Origin: Desertimonas sp963772825
GTDB lineage: Bacteria > Actinomycetota > Acidimicrobiia > Acidimicrobiales > Ilumatobacteraceae
Length of the DNA stretch: 64,000 nt
Direction of reading: 5' to 3'
Assembly (NCBI GenBank): GCA_963772825.1
Contig: CAVYYX010000013.1
Coordinates: 62,001-126,000, forward strand
This document shows positions 56,483 through 64,000 of this stretch, in pieces; the first letter of the stretch is position 1; each line of letters starts with the position of its first letter. The notes under the pieces were generated by a model. That model was not told the origin of the DNA, did not search any database, and was given only the letters and a program-made list of their open reading frames with translations. Position numbers and translations under genes: made by a program.

Positions 56483-57640
56483 GGCAAGGTTGCTCGGAAC
56501 GCCTCGGCGTTGCGCGGCGAACTCGTCGACGGAGTCACCGCCGAACTTGCGCAGCGCTTCGGTCGCCAGGACGAGGGCGACCATCGTCTCGGCGACGACG
56601 CCCATCGCCGGCACGGCCGTGACGTCGGTGCGCTCCTTGAACGAGACGGTGGCCTCCTTCGTCGCCGTGTCCACCGTCTCGAGCACGGGCACGTTGAGCG
56701 TCGCCAGCGGCTTCATGGCCGCCCGCACGACGACCAGCTCCCCCGTCGACATCCCCCCTTCGACACCACCGGCGAGCGTCGTGTCGCGGCGGTAGGCACC
56801 CTCGTCGACGTCCCACCTGATGGCGTCGTGAGCGACGCTGCCCCGCCGGGCGGCAACGTCGAAGCCATCGCCGATCTCGACGCCCTTGACCGCCTGGATG
56901 CTCATCACGGCCTGGGCGAGCAGGCCGTCGAGCTTGCGGTCCCAGTGGACGTGGCTGCCCAGCCCGACGGGCACCCCGTAGGCGAGCACCTCGACCACCC
57001 CGCCGAGCGAATCGCCGTCCTTGGCGGCCGCCTTGATCTCGCCGACCATCGCCGCCGTGCCGTCGGGATCGAAGCAGCGCACGGGGGATTCGTCGACGGC
57101 GTCGAGGTCCGCTGGTGTCGGGCGTCGCCCGCTCGTGCGCACCGCGCCCAGCTGCACGACGTGCGAGATGATCTCGATGCCGATCGTGCGCAGCAGCAGC
57201 TTGGCGACGGCGCCGGCGGCGACGCGGGCGGCGGTCTCGCGGGCGCTCGCCCGCTCGAGCACGTCACGGGCGTCCGTGAAGCCGTACTTCTGCATGCCGG
57301 CGAGATCGGCGTGGCCCGGCCGCACTTGGGTGAGCGGCGCAGCGGTGGCGCCGGGCGCCGGCGACATCTCGGCATGCCATTTGTCGCTGCGCTTCCACTC
57401 CGTGTTGGCGACCTCGACGGCGACCGGCGACCCCAGCGTGCGACCGTGTCGGATGCCACCGATGAGCGTCAGCTCGTCGGCCTCGAAGCGTTGCCGCGGG
57501 CCGCGCCCGTAGCCCAGGCGGCGGCGGGCCAGGTCCCCCTGGATGTCTTCGACGGTGACCGCCAGGCCGGCAGGCAACCCCTCGATGATGACGACGAGAC
57601 CCTGGCCGTGGGACTCTCCCGCAGTCAGGAACCTCAGCAC
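56479..57640 (-). CDS. aroC: Chorismate synthase (one frame break at the 3' end)
   Basis: Last common step to aromatic amino acids; needs reduced FMN. In about 386 residues: TAGESHGQGLVVIIEG (7-22), the GYGRGPRQRFEAD region near 45, RASARETAARVAAGA near 128, and GGVEGGMSTGE near 300. As read the frame enters aroB. Removing one C near 56512 gives EFAANAEAFRATLP and a TGA overlapping the aroB GTG, the standard operon junction here. GTG 57640 has TAGCGT 7 nt upstream, overlapping the aroE stop. Confidence 0.93.
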
Positions 57641-57647
57641 CGGCGGA

Positions 57648-57653
57648 ACGCTA
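57648..57653 (-). promoter_or_regulatory. -10 box of aroC-aroB
   Basis: TAGCGT on the minus strand, 7 nt before GTG 57640; its TAG is the aroE stop codon. Confidence 0.45.
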
Positions 57654-58487
57654 ACGCCCCGCCGGCACGGGGCGGCGAGCGAGTTCGGCCTCGGCGGCTG
57701 CGCGCATCACGCCGACGTCGGGAGGCTCGATGCCCCACAGCTGCTGCTGGAGGGCAGCTTGCTGGACGAGCATCCCGAGCCCGTCGAACGTGCGCGCCCC
57801 GACGTCGCGAGCGGCGCGCAGCAGGGCGGTGTCGAGCGGGTGATAGACGAGGTCGGCCACGAGCTGCTCGGGACGAAGGAGTGCCGGGTCGAGCGGGATC
57901 TCGTCGGTGCCGAAGCCGACCGAGGTGGCGTTGACGAGCAATCCGGCGGCGCGGAGTTCGGGACCGGGGTCCTCGGCGGCAGCCCTGGTGGTCGACGGAG
58001 CGAGGGCGACGACATCGGCGATCTTGCTGCGCGTCCGGTTGCGCACGACGATCGACGCCGCGCCGGCGTCGTCGAGGGCGGCGACCAGGCTGCGCGCCGC
58101 TGCGCCGGCACCGAGCAGGGCGACGTGCATCCCGCTGACGTCGATGCCCTCGGCGTGCAGAGCGGCGACGAAACCGTGGCCGTCGGTGCTGTGCCCGACG
58201 AGCCGGCCCTGCGAGTCGATGACGACGGTGTTGACCGAGCGCAGGGCGGCGGCGGCCGGCGCAAGAACGTCGACGCACTCGGCGACTTGCTGCTTGTGCG
58301 GTGTCGTGACCGACAACCCACGGATGCCGAGCACCCGCATCGCCGCCAACGCCTCGTCAGCCCGCCCGGCGGCCACGTCGAAGGCGACGTAGCGCCAGTC
58401 GATGTCGGCGGCGTCGAAGGCCGCTTGGTGGATGACCGGCGACAACGAGTGGGCGACCGGCGACCCGATCAGCGCAGCGACGTTCAC
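57651..58487 (-). CDS. aroE: Shikimate dehydrogenase
   Basis: NADPH-dependent reduction of dehydroshikimate. In 278 residues: LIGSPVAHSLSPVIHQAAF (shikimate site), LSVTTPHKQQ with the catalytic Lys near 84, the NADP loop VALLGAGAAARSLVAAL near 123, and NATSVGF. GTG 58487 follows the mltG stop by 2 nt. aroK, usually beside aroC and aroB, is absent here. Confidence 0.93.
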   Translation of the reverse strand: MNVAALIGSPVAHSLSPVIHQAAFDAADIDWRYVAFDVAAGRADEALAAMRVLGIRGLSVTTPHKQQVAECVDVLAPAAAALRSVNTVVIDSQGRLVGHSTDGHGFVAALHAEGIDVSGMHVALLGAGAAARSLVAALDDAGAASIVVRNRTRSKIADVVALAPSTTRAAAEDPGPELRAAGLLVNATSVGFGTDEIPLDPALLRPEQLVADLVYHPLDTALLRAARDVGARTFDGLGMLVQQAALQQQLWGIEPPDVGVMRAAAEAELARRPVPAGR

Positions 58488-58489
58488 GG

Positions 58490-59716
58490 TTACAACAAAC
58501 CGGCGTCGGCGGCGGCTTGTCGATCGGCCTCGAACTGCTCGGCCGTCACCGAGAAGGCGTGGTTGCCCTGCTCGTCAGCGATCACGTAGTACAGCCACTG
58601 GCACTGATCGGCCGGCAAGCCGGCGCACTCTGCGCTGCCCGGGCTCGGGTTCGGAGCGGGATGGAGCGCCGCTTCGATCGACGCCCGGCCCGGGCTGGCG
58701 ATCGGAGTCGCCGGCAAACCGGTGTTGGTGAACGTGTTCCACGGTGTGTCCACCTCGCGCAGGCGGGTGATCGCGCCATCGGGCTCGAGCTCGTCGGCTG
58801 GCACGTTGTAGATGTGCGTGGCGTCGATCTGCAAGGGCATGTTGATGCCCAGCCGGTTGTAGATCACACGAGCGATCATCGGGCGGTCTTCCTCGGTCTT
58901 CGCCTCCCGCTCGATCATCGAGGCGATCGTCAGGAGCTGATACGGGTTGTAGTCGGCGGCTACCCCAGTGGGACCAGCTTCGATCTCCTCCTGGGCGCCG
59001 ACGCGCTCCATCTGTTCCACCATCCGGGTGACGACCTGGCGCTCGCTGTCGGCGTTCGACACGCGGTACGTCGCCGGGAACAGCAGGCCCTCCAGGCTCT
59101 GCACGCCCGACGGACGGTAGGTCGCCGGAATCGTCTCGTCGCTGGCCGCAGCGAGGAACTCGTCCGCCGAGAACTGTGGCAACTCGGCAGCGAGCCGGGC
59201 ACCCATCTGGCGCAGCGTGAAGCCTTCTGGAAAGGTGATCTCGATGAACGTCTCCTCGGGCGACGTTCGTAGGCGGGCGAGCACGTTGCCGACGTGATCG
59301 CCGGTGGGCAGGCGGTAGTAGCCCGGCGTGACGGTCAGCCCGCCGTGATCGGCGACGTAGCCCTCGAAGAACGAGGCGTTCTCGACGATCCCCTCGGCCT
59401 CCAGCCGTTCGCTCAGCGTCCCGAGGTCCTCACCCTCAGCGATCACGAACTCGACGGGACCACTCACCTCACCGGGTGCGTTGGCTTGGCGGATGTACCA
59501 CCAGCCGTAGACCCCACCCACGATGATCAGCAGGTTGGCGAGGGCCAGCGCGCCGTAGCCGACCCACTTGGCGGCGCGCGTCTGTCGACGGACCGGTTCG
59601 ACCTCACCCACGCCGAGCGAGGCGTCCCAGGGGTCATCGTGCCAGTCATAGGTCTCGAGCACCTCGAGATCGTCGAGGTCGCCGACATCCGGGCGCCCCC
59701 GCTGGCGGGTGTTCAT
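58490..59716 (-). CDS. mltG: Endolytic murein transglycosylase MltG
   Basis: Cleaves nascent glycan strands at the membrane. In 408 residues: cytosolic N-terminus, one transmembrane helix (YGALALANLLIIVGGVYGWW, about 54-73), LysM-like part (VIAEGEDLGTLSERLEAEG), and the YceG catalytic domain with the conserved Glu in IASMIEREAKTEEDRP and YNRLGINMPLQ. ATGA overlap with ruvX. Confidence 0.93.
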   Translation of the reverse strand: MNTRQRGRPDVGDLDDLEVLETYDWHDDPWDASLGVGEVEPVRRQTRAAKWVGYGALALANLLIIVGGVYGWWYIRQANAPGEVSGPVEFVIAEGEDLGTLSERLEAEGIVENASFFEGYVADHGGLTVTPGYYRLPTGDHVGNVLARLRTSPEETFIEITFPEGFTLRQMGARLAAELPQFSADEFLAAASDETIPATYRPSGVQSLEGLLFPATYRVSNADSERQVVTRMVEQMERVGAQEEIEAGPTGVAADYNPYQLLTIASMIEREAKTEEDRPMIARVIYNRLGINMPLQIDATHIYNVPADELEPDGAITRLREVDTPWNTFTNTGLPATPIASPGRASIEAALHPAPNPSPGSAECAGLPADQCQWLYYVIADEQGNHAFSVTAEQFEADRQAAADAGLL

Positions 59717-60138
59717 CGTGCCGCCCCGGCGCGGCGATCGAGAAACGCCTGGAGGATGACCGCCGCGGCGACCTTGTCGACCACCTGGCGGCGAGCCGGG
59801 CCGCGCAGGCCCGCCTCGGTGAGCGCCCGTTCGGCGGTAACCGTGGTGAGCCGCTCGTCAAACGTCTCGATCGGCACCCCGACCAGCGTAGCGAGGGTCT
59901 TCGCCTCGTTCAGGGCGGCCCGGGCCGCTGGACCCTCGTCACCGGACAGGCTGAGCGGCAGGCCGACGACGACCAACTCGGCCTGCTCCTCGCCGACGAG
60001 GGCGGCGATTCGCTGGTGGTCGTGGCGGCGCGACTTGGACCGCTGCAACACGGTGAGCGGCGATGCCACGGTGCCGGTGAGGTCGCTGACCGCCACGCCG
60101 ATGCGCTTGGTGCCGAGATCGAGGGCGAGGACACGCAC
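59713..60138 (-). CDS. ruvX: RuvX/YqgF Holliday-junction resolvase-like nuclease
   Basis: RNase H-fold protein implicated in pre-16S rRNA 5' processing. In 141 residues: LALDLGTKRIGVAVSD with the first catalytic Asp, VVVGLPLSLSG, ETFDERLTTVTAE with the Glu/Asp pair, and VDKVAAAVILQAFLD. GTG 60138 overlaps the alaS stop by one base. Standard alaS-ruvX-mltG-aroE order. Confidence 0.93.
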   Translation of the reverse strand: MRVLALDLGTKRIGVAVSDLTGTVASPLTVLQRSKSRRHDHQRIAALVGEEQAELVVVGLPLSLSGDEGPAARAALNEAKTLATLVGVPIETFDERLTTVTAERALTEAGLRGPARRQVVDKVAAAVILQAFLDRRAGAAR

Positions 60139-62804
60139 TAGCTGTCGGCGTCGGCCGGCGCCTGCTCGCCACGAGCGAGGGCCACCGCCTCACGGGCCAG
60201 TTCGAGGGCCTGGTCGATTCCGGCCGGGTCCTTGCCACCGGCCGTGGCGACGTCACCCTTGCCGCCGCCGCCACCGCCGACCGCTTTCGCGGCGTCGCGG
60301 ATCAGGGCGGCCGCCTCGAACGGCGAACCGGGCGTGACCGCCGCGGCGAGCGACACACCGCCCGTAGAGGTCTCGCCGGCGAGCACGACGACGTCGACGT
60401 CCGGGGCGTTGCGCACGGCGATCGCCAGCTCGCGGAGGTCGTTCGGCGCCAGTCCGTCGATGCGCCGGAGGACGACGCCGTCGACCGCGCCGTTGGCCAC
60501 CTCGCTCGCCTGGGTGCGGGCGAGGCGGGCGCGCAGCTGCTTGTTCTCGTCGGCCAGGGCGCGCAGCTCGTCGAGCTTGCGCAGAACGCCGCCGGTGGCG
60601 TCGCCCGGCGTTCCGACGAGGCCGGCGATCTCACCGAGCAGGCGCTCGTCGCGCTGCAGCAGGGCGACGGAGCCGGTGCCGGTGACCGCTTCGATGCGTC
60701 GCAGGTTCGATCCGATCGACCCTTCGCTGACGATCTTGATCGTGCCGATGTCGCCGGTCGCGCTGACGTGCGTGCCGCCGCAGAGCTCGACCGAGCTGCC
60801 CGCTTCGAGGACCCGCACGACGTCGCCGTACTTCTCACCGAAGAAGGCGATCGCCCCGAGCTGCTCGGCTTCGTCCTTGGAGGTCTCGAAGGCGCGGACC
60901 GGCGTGTTCGCAAGCGTCTCTCGGTTCGCCAGGTTCTCGATGCGCGTGATCTCGTCGGCGCTCACCGGCGCGTAGTGCGAGAAGTCGAAGCGCAGGCGGT
61001 CGGGGGCGACCAGCGATCCAGCCTGCTTGACGTGCTCACCGAGGACCTCACGGAGGGCGTGGTGGACGAGGTGGGTGGCCGTGTGGTTGCGGCGGATCGA
61101 GTCGCGCCGCTCGACGTCGATCGACGCCGTCGCTGTCTGGCCGGGGGTGATCGTGCCGTCGACGAGGCGCGCCGTGTGGCGGCGCAGGTTGGGGAGGGCG
61201 AACGTCGTGTCGATGACTTCGGCAGTGCCGGTTTCGGTGACGATCGTGCCGGTGTCGCCGACTTGACCACCGCTCTCGGCGTAGAACGGTGTCTGGTCGA
61301 CGAAGATCTCGACCAGTTCGGAGTCCACGTCGGCGCCCTCCACGTCGAGCACATCGAGCACCTGGCTCTCGGAGGTGTCGGTGACGTAGCCGACGAACGC
61401 CGTGACCCCGTGTTCCTCGACGATCCGTCGGTAGGCATCGACGTTGGCATGCTCTCGATGGACACCGCGCGCTGCCTTGGCCCGCCGGCGCTGCTCGGCC
61501 ATCTCGGTCTGGAACCCGGCGAGGTCGACCTCGACGCCGCGTTCGGAGGCGATCTCCTGGGTCAGCTCGAGCGGGAAGCCGTAGGTGTCGTGGAGGGCGA
61601 ACGCCGTCGAGCCGGAAAGGGTGTGGTCAGTGACCGCGCCGTCACCGTTACCGTCGCCGAGCTCGCGCTCGAGGATCGACAGGCCGTTGCGCAGCGTGTG
61701 ACGAAAGTTCTCCTCCTCCTTGGTCAGCACGCCGACGATGTAGTCACGCTGTCGGGCCACGTCGGGGTAGGCGTTGCCCATCACGTCGATGGCCACGCTG
61801 GCCAGGTCGGGCATCACGAGGCGCTCGGTCCCGAGGAGATAGGCGTAGCGCACGGCCCGGCGGATGATCCGGCGCAGCACGTAGCCGCGGTTCTCGTTGC
61901 TTGGGAACACGCCGTCGGCGACGAGCATCGCCGTCGAGCGGGCGTGCTCGGCGAGGACGCGGATGGCGAAACTGTCGCGGTCGTCGTAGTCCCCGGGCGT
62001 GTAGGCGCGCCCGGTGAGCTCGGTGGCCTTGTCGATCAGCGGCCGCATCAGGTCGGTCTCCCACAGCGAGTCCACTCCCTGGACCACGGTGAGCACCCGC
62101 TCGAGTCCGGCGCCGGTGTCGATCGACGGGTTCGGCAGCGGCGTCAACGTGCCGGTGTCGTCACGGTCGTACTGCATGAACACGAGGTTCCAGAACTCGA
62201 GGAAGCGGTCGCCGTGCTTGTCGGCGGCAGGACCGCCGTCGGGTCCGAACTCGGGACCGCGGTCGATGAAGATCTCGCTGTCGGGGCCGCACGGACCCGT
62301 CTCGCCCGCCTGCCAGAAGTTGTCCTCGTCGCCGAGGCGCTGGATCCGGTCCATCGGCACGCCGACGGCGTCGTGCCAGATCTGCTCGGCGACGTCGTCG
62401 GACTCGTGGACGGTGACCCACAGCCGGTCGGCGTCGAGCCCCCACACCTCGGTGACCAGCTCCCAGCTCGCCGGGATGATGAACTCCTTGAAGTAGTCGC
62501 CAAAGCTGAAGTTGCCGAGCATCTCGAAGAACACGAGATGGCGCTTCGTCCGCCCCACCTCGTCGAGGTCGTTGTGCTTGCCCCCCGCCCGCACGCACTT
62601 CTGGGCGCTGACCGCCCGCTTGTACGGAGGCTTCTCGTCGCCGAGGAAGTAGGGCTTGAACGGCACCATCCCGGCGACGTTGAACAGCAGCGTGGGATCC
62701 TGGGGCACGAGGCTCGCCGACGGCACGAGGGTGTGGTCGCGCGCCACGAAGAAGTCGATGAACGACTGACGGATGTCGTCGGCACGGCGCGGAGGTTGAA
62801 CCAC
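60138..62804 (-). CDS. alaS: Alanyl-tRNA synthetase
   Basis: Charges tRNA-Ala and edits Ser/Gly errors. In 888 residues: class II core (FFVARDHTLVPSASLVPQDP, QKCVRAGGKHNDLDEVG, FFEMLGNFSFGDYFK), editing site HTATHLVHHALREV and CGGTHV with zinc ligands, and a C-terminal DHHA1 domain (GGGGGGKGDVATAGGKD). GTG 62804 has TACACT 6 nt upstream; the longer frame to 63176 lies over another gene. Head of alaS-ruvX-mltG-aroE. Confidence 0.95.
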   Translation of the reverse strand: MVQPPRRADDIRQSFIDFFVARDHTLVPSASLVPQDPTLLFNVAGMVPFKPYFLGDEKPPYKRAVSAQKCVRAGGKHNDLDEVGRTKRHLVFFEMLGNFSFGDYFKEFIIPASWELVTEVWGLDADRLWVTVHESDDVAEQIWHDAVGVPMDRIQRLGDEDNFWQAGETGPCGPDSEIFIDRGPEFGPDGGPAADKHGDRFLEFWNLVFMQYDRDDTGTLTPLPNPSIDTGAGLERVLTVVQGVDSLWETDLMRPLIDKATELTGRAYTPGDYDDRDSFAIRVLAEHARSTAMLVADGVFPSNENRGYVLRRIIRRAVRYAYLLGTERLVMPDLASVAIDVMGNAYPDVARQRDYIVGVLTKEEENFRHTLRNGLSILERELGDGNGDGAVTDHTLSGSTAFALHDTYGFPLELTQEIASERGVEVDLAGFQTEMAEQRRRAKAARGVHREHANVDAYRRIVEEHGVTAFVGYVTDTSESQVLDVLDVEGADVDSELVEIFVDQTPFYAESGGQVGDTGTIVTETGTAEVIDTTFALPNLRRHTARLVDGTITPGQTATASIDVERRDSIRRNHTATHLVHHALREVLGEHVKQAGSLVAPDRLRFDFSHYAPVSADEITRIENLANRETLANTPVRAFETSKDEAEQLGAIAFFGEKYGDVVRVLEAGSSVELCGGTHVSATGDIGTIKIVSEGSIGSNLRRIEAVTGTGSVALLQRDERLLGEIAGLVGTPGDATGGVLRKLDELRALADENKQLRARLARTQASEVANGAVDGVVLRRIDGLAPNDLRELAIAVRNAPDVDVVVLAGETSTGGVSLAAAVTPGSPFEAAALIRDAAKAVGGGGGGKGDVATAGGKDPAGIDQALELAREAVALARGEQAPADADS

Positions 62805-62810
62805 AACCCC

Positions 62811-62816
62811 AGTGTA
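62811..62816 (-). promoter_or_regulatory. -10 box of alaS
   Basis: TACACT on the minus strand, 6 nt before GTG 62804, identical in sequence and spacing to algH. Confidence 0.5.
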
Positions 62817-62834
62817 CGGACCCCCACCCCGACG

Positions 62835-62882
62835 ACCGATGGGTGTTCTGGGGACGGAACGGTCCCCTAAACACCCATCGGT
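62835..62882. repeat. Palindrome (family C), left copy
   Basis: Arms 62835-62855 and 62862-62882 match CGATGGGTGTTTAGGGGAC and its complement, with two mismatches in the left arm and a GGAACG loop. It is a near-copy of the palindrome at 63891-63938; the gene between is framed by the pair. Confidence 0.85.
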
Positions 62883-62958
62883 TGCTGGAACGGCGACTGC
62901 GACACCCCTCTGCTCGACTGTTTGCGGGGAACCCGACGCGACAGGAAGGGAACCAACG

Positions 62959-63891
62959 ATGAGGTACACGGAGATCGACCAACGCATCGGTGCGCTTGCT
63001 GCACGACAGTTCGGCGTCTTCAGCAGGCAGCAGGCATTCGACCTTGGCGCGAGCGAGCGGTTCGTGAAGCGACGCCTGCAGGACAAGGATTGGCTTCGTC
63101 CGGTTCCGGCGGTGTACGCGTTGCTCCAGAGCGCAGGGACCTGGAAGCGCCAGTGCAAGATCGCCGAGCTGTCCATCGACGACGCGGCGATCGCCGGGCT
63201 GGCGGCTGCGGCGTTGCACGAGCTGCCGGGGTTCCGTGCTGGCCGTGTGGAGGTGCTGGCCCCCGTGAACTCGTACTGCAGCCATCCGTTCGCGACGGTG
63301 CACCGCTACGCCGGCGCGGCGCTCACCGTGGTCGAAGGAATTCGTGTCACGACAATCGCCCAGACGTTGTTCGACGTCGCTCCACGGATCAACGTCTGGC
63401 GCCTGGAACGGGCCATCGACGACTCCTTGCTCGGCAAGCGCATCACCGTGGCCGACCTCGACGAACGTCTCGCGTTCTACTCCGGAGCGCGCCGTCCGGG
63501 ACTACCACGGATCCGACCTCTGGTGCTCGAGCGCCGAAGCGCTGCGTGGGCACCCCCGGAGAGCGAGCTCGAGGCGATGCTCGCGGCAGTGCTCGGGCGC
63601 CTGCCGACCGCACCGAAGGTCGTTCGTCAGGCCGCGTTGCCGTGGCGATCGAGTGCTCCAGGACGGGTCGACTTCTTGCTGCCGGACCATCGGATCATCG
63701 TCGAAGCCGATGGTCGGCGCTGGCACGCGCGGTATGAGGGCTTCGATCGCGATCGGTGGCGCGACAACGAGGCCGTCGCCCACGGGTACCGCGTTCTGCG
63801 GTTCACGTGGGTCCACCTCACCGAACTCGCCGATGACGTCGTCGATGTCATCAACCGCACGATCGTCCCGCGAACCGCCGTCGCCTCCTGA
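62959..63891 (+). CDS. AbiEi-type winged-helix protein with DUF559 nuclease-like domain
   Basis: A 310-residue protein in two parts. Residues 1-70 resemble the AbiEi/type IV antitoxin N-terminal winged helix (IDQRIGALAARQFGVFSRQQ, RRLQDKDWLRPVPAVYAL). Middle segments (LAAAALHELPGF, IRVTTIAQTLFDVAPRI) are those of AbiEi-like proteins. The C-terminal 100 residues resemble DUF559, a Vsr/PD-(D/E)XK-like fold: PGRVDFLLPDHRIIVEADGR with candidate catalytic D and E, then RDNEAVAHGYRVLRFTW. Partner AbiEii toxin is absent. ATG 62959 has AGGAAGGGA upstream, so unlike its neighbours it uses a Shine-Dalgarno sequence. Function is unknown; a defence or mobile-element role is an inference. Confidence 0.82.
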   Translation: MRYTEIDQRIGALAARQFGVFSRQQAFDLGASERFVKRRLQDKDWLRPVPAVYALLQSAGTWKRQCKIAELSIDDAAIAGLAAAALHELPGFRAGRVEVLAPVNSYCSHPFATVHRYAGAALTVVEGIRVTTIAQTLFDVAPRINVWRLERAIDDSLLGKRITVADLDERLAFYSGARRPGLPRIRPLVLERRSAAWAPPESELEAMLAAVLGRLPTAPKVVRQAALPWRSSAPGRVDFLLPDHRIIVEADGRRWHARYEGFDRDRWRDNEAVAHGYRVLRFTWVHLTELADDVVDVINRTIVPRTAVAS

Positions 63892-63938
63892 CCGATGGGT
63901 GTTTAGGGGACTGTTCCGTCCCCTAAACACCCATCGGT
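63891..63938. repeat. Palindrome (family C), right copy
   Basis: Perfect 21-bp arms (63891-63911 and 63918-63938) around a TGTTCC loop. It begins on the last base of the stop codon of the AbiEi/DUF559 gene. Confidence 0.88.
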
Positions 63939-63952
63939 CGTACGATCGGGGT

Positions 63953-64000
63953 GTGCAGGGGTTGGAAGTGCGGGAGTGGGTGTCGTTCGAGGACCCCGAG
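63953..64000 (+). CDS. Possible start of a further gene (cut by window end)
   Basis: Sixteen open codons from GTG 63953 (VQGLEVREWVSFEDPE). Too short to identify. TACGAT at 63941-63946 lies 6 nt upstream of GTG 63953, the leaderless pattern used elsewhere. Confidence 0.35.
   Translation, partial: MQGLEVREWVSFEDPE

Noticed and set aside
55268..57934. 888-codon plus-strand frame opposite aroB-aroC
   Set aside because: Antisense shadow; no recognisable motifs.
60768..62870. 700-codon plus-strand frame opposite alaS
   Set aside because: Antisense shadow of a conserved gene with typical high-GC composition bias.
62959..63891. Complete type IV toxin-antitoxin (AbiE) pair
   Set aside because: Only the AbiEi-like protein is present; no AbiEii nucleotidyltransferase is seen in the window.

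Overview
The window is high-GC DNA from an actinobacterium. mihF beside gmk, a helicase-dead PriA, a pyrR-pyrB-pyrC-carA-carB-pyrD run followed by mihF-gmk-rpoZ-metK-priA, and an infC-rpmI-rplT-trmH-pheST block next to the arg genes are all actinobacterial arrangements. Acidimicrobiia (Ilumatobacter-like) is my best guess from gene style. It is an inference; I could not compare the 16S sequence.

Layout. 1-8.4 kb: glycolate oxidase genes glcD-glcE, with glcF separated from them by a divergent aldehyde dehydrogenase and an AlkB-type dioxygenase; the glcDE genes end a long overlapping operon (TPR protein, Nudix hydrolase, rarA, two small proteins, glcD, glcE). 8.4-14.4 kb: a PEBP-family gene, then a complete minus-strand rRNA operon 16S-23S-5S with no tRNA in the spacer. 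14.4-18.1 kb: tyrS, a DUF2332 protein, an N-acetyltransferase and a thioesterase. 18.2-24.1 kb: argC-B-D-F-R-H. 24.2-32.3 kb: algH, then infC-rpmI-rplT-trmH-(broken membrane protein)-pheS-pheT. 32.5-37.3 kb: a DUF1844-like protein, hisG-csp-atl, def-fmt-mogA and an RsmC-like methyltransferase. 37.2-49.9 kb: the mihF-gmk-rpoZ-metK-priA operon and the pyrimidine operon. 50-53.4 kb: two convergent DUF2079 membrane proteins. 53.4-62.8 kb: pepQ-efp-nusB and alaS-ruvX-mltG-aroE-aroC-aroB. 62.8-64 kb: an AbiEi/DUF559-type gene framed by two near-identical palindromes.

Expression style is unusually uniform. Nearly every operon-first gene has a TANNNT box 6-9 nt before its start codon, which implies leaderless mRNA. 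Genes inside operons overlap by NTGA (ATGA, GTGA, TTGA and once CTGA). The arginine genes and carA carry paired ArgR-type palindromes 20 bp apart that overlap such promoters. A palindromic repeat that supplies a purine-rich RBS and often the start codon itself precedes argH, pyrD, carA and pyrB.

Several genes contain single-base frame breaks (aldehyde dehydrogenase, N-acetyltransferase, carA, pyrC, aroC, and a membrane protein with about five). Most read as one extra base. Because carA, pyrC and aroC are normally needed for growth without supplements, residual sequencing insertions explain this better than gene decay. They also create false gene fusions (AroC-AroB, probably ArgR-ArgH).
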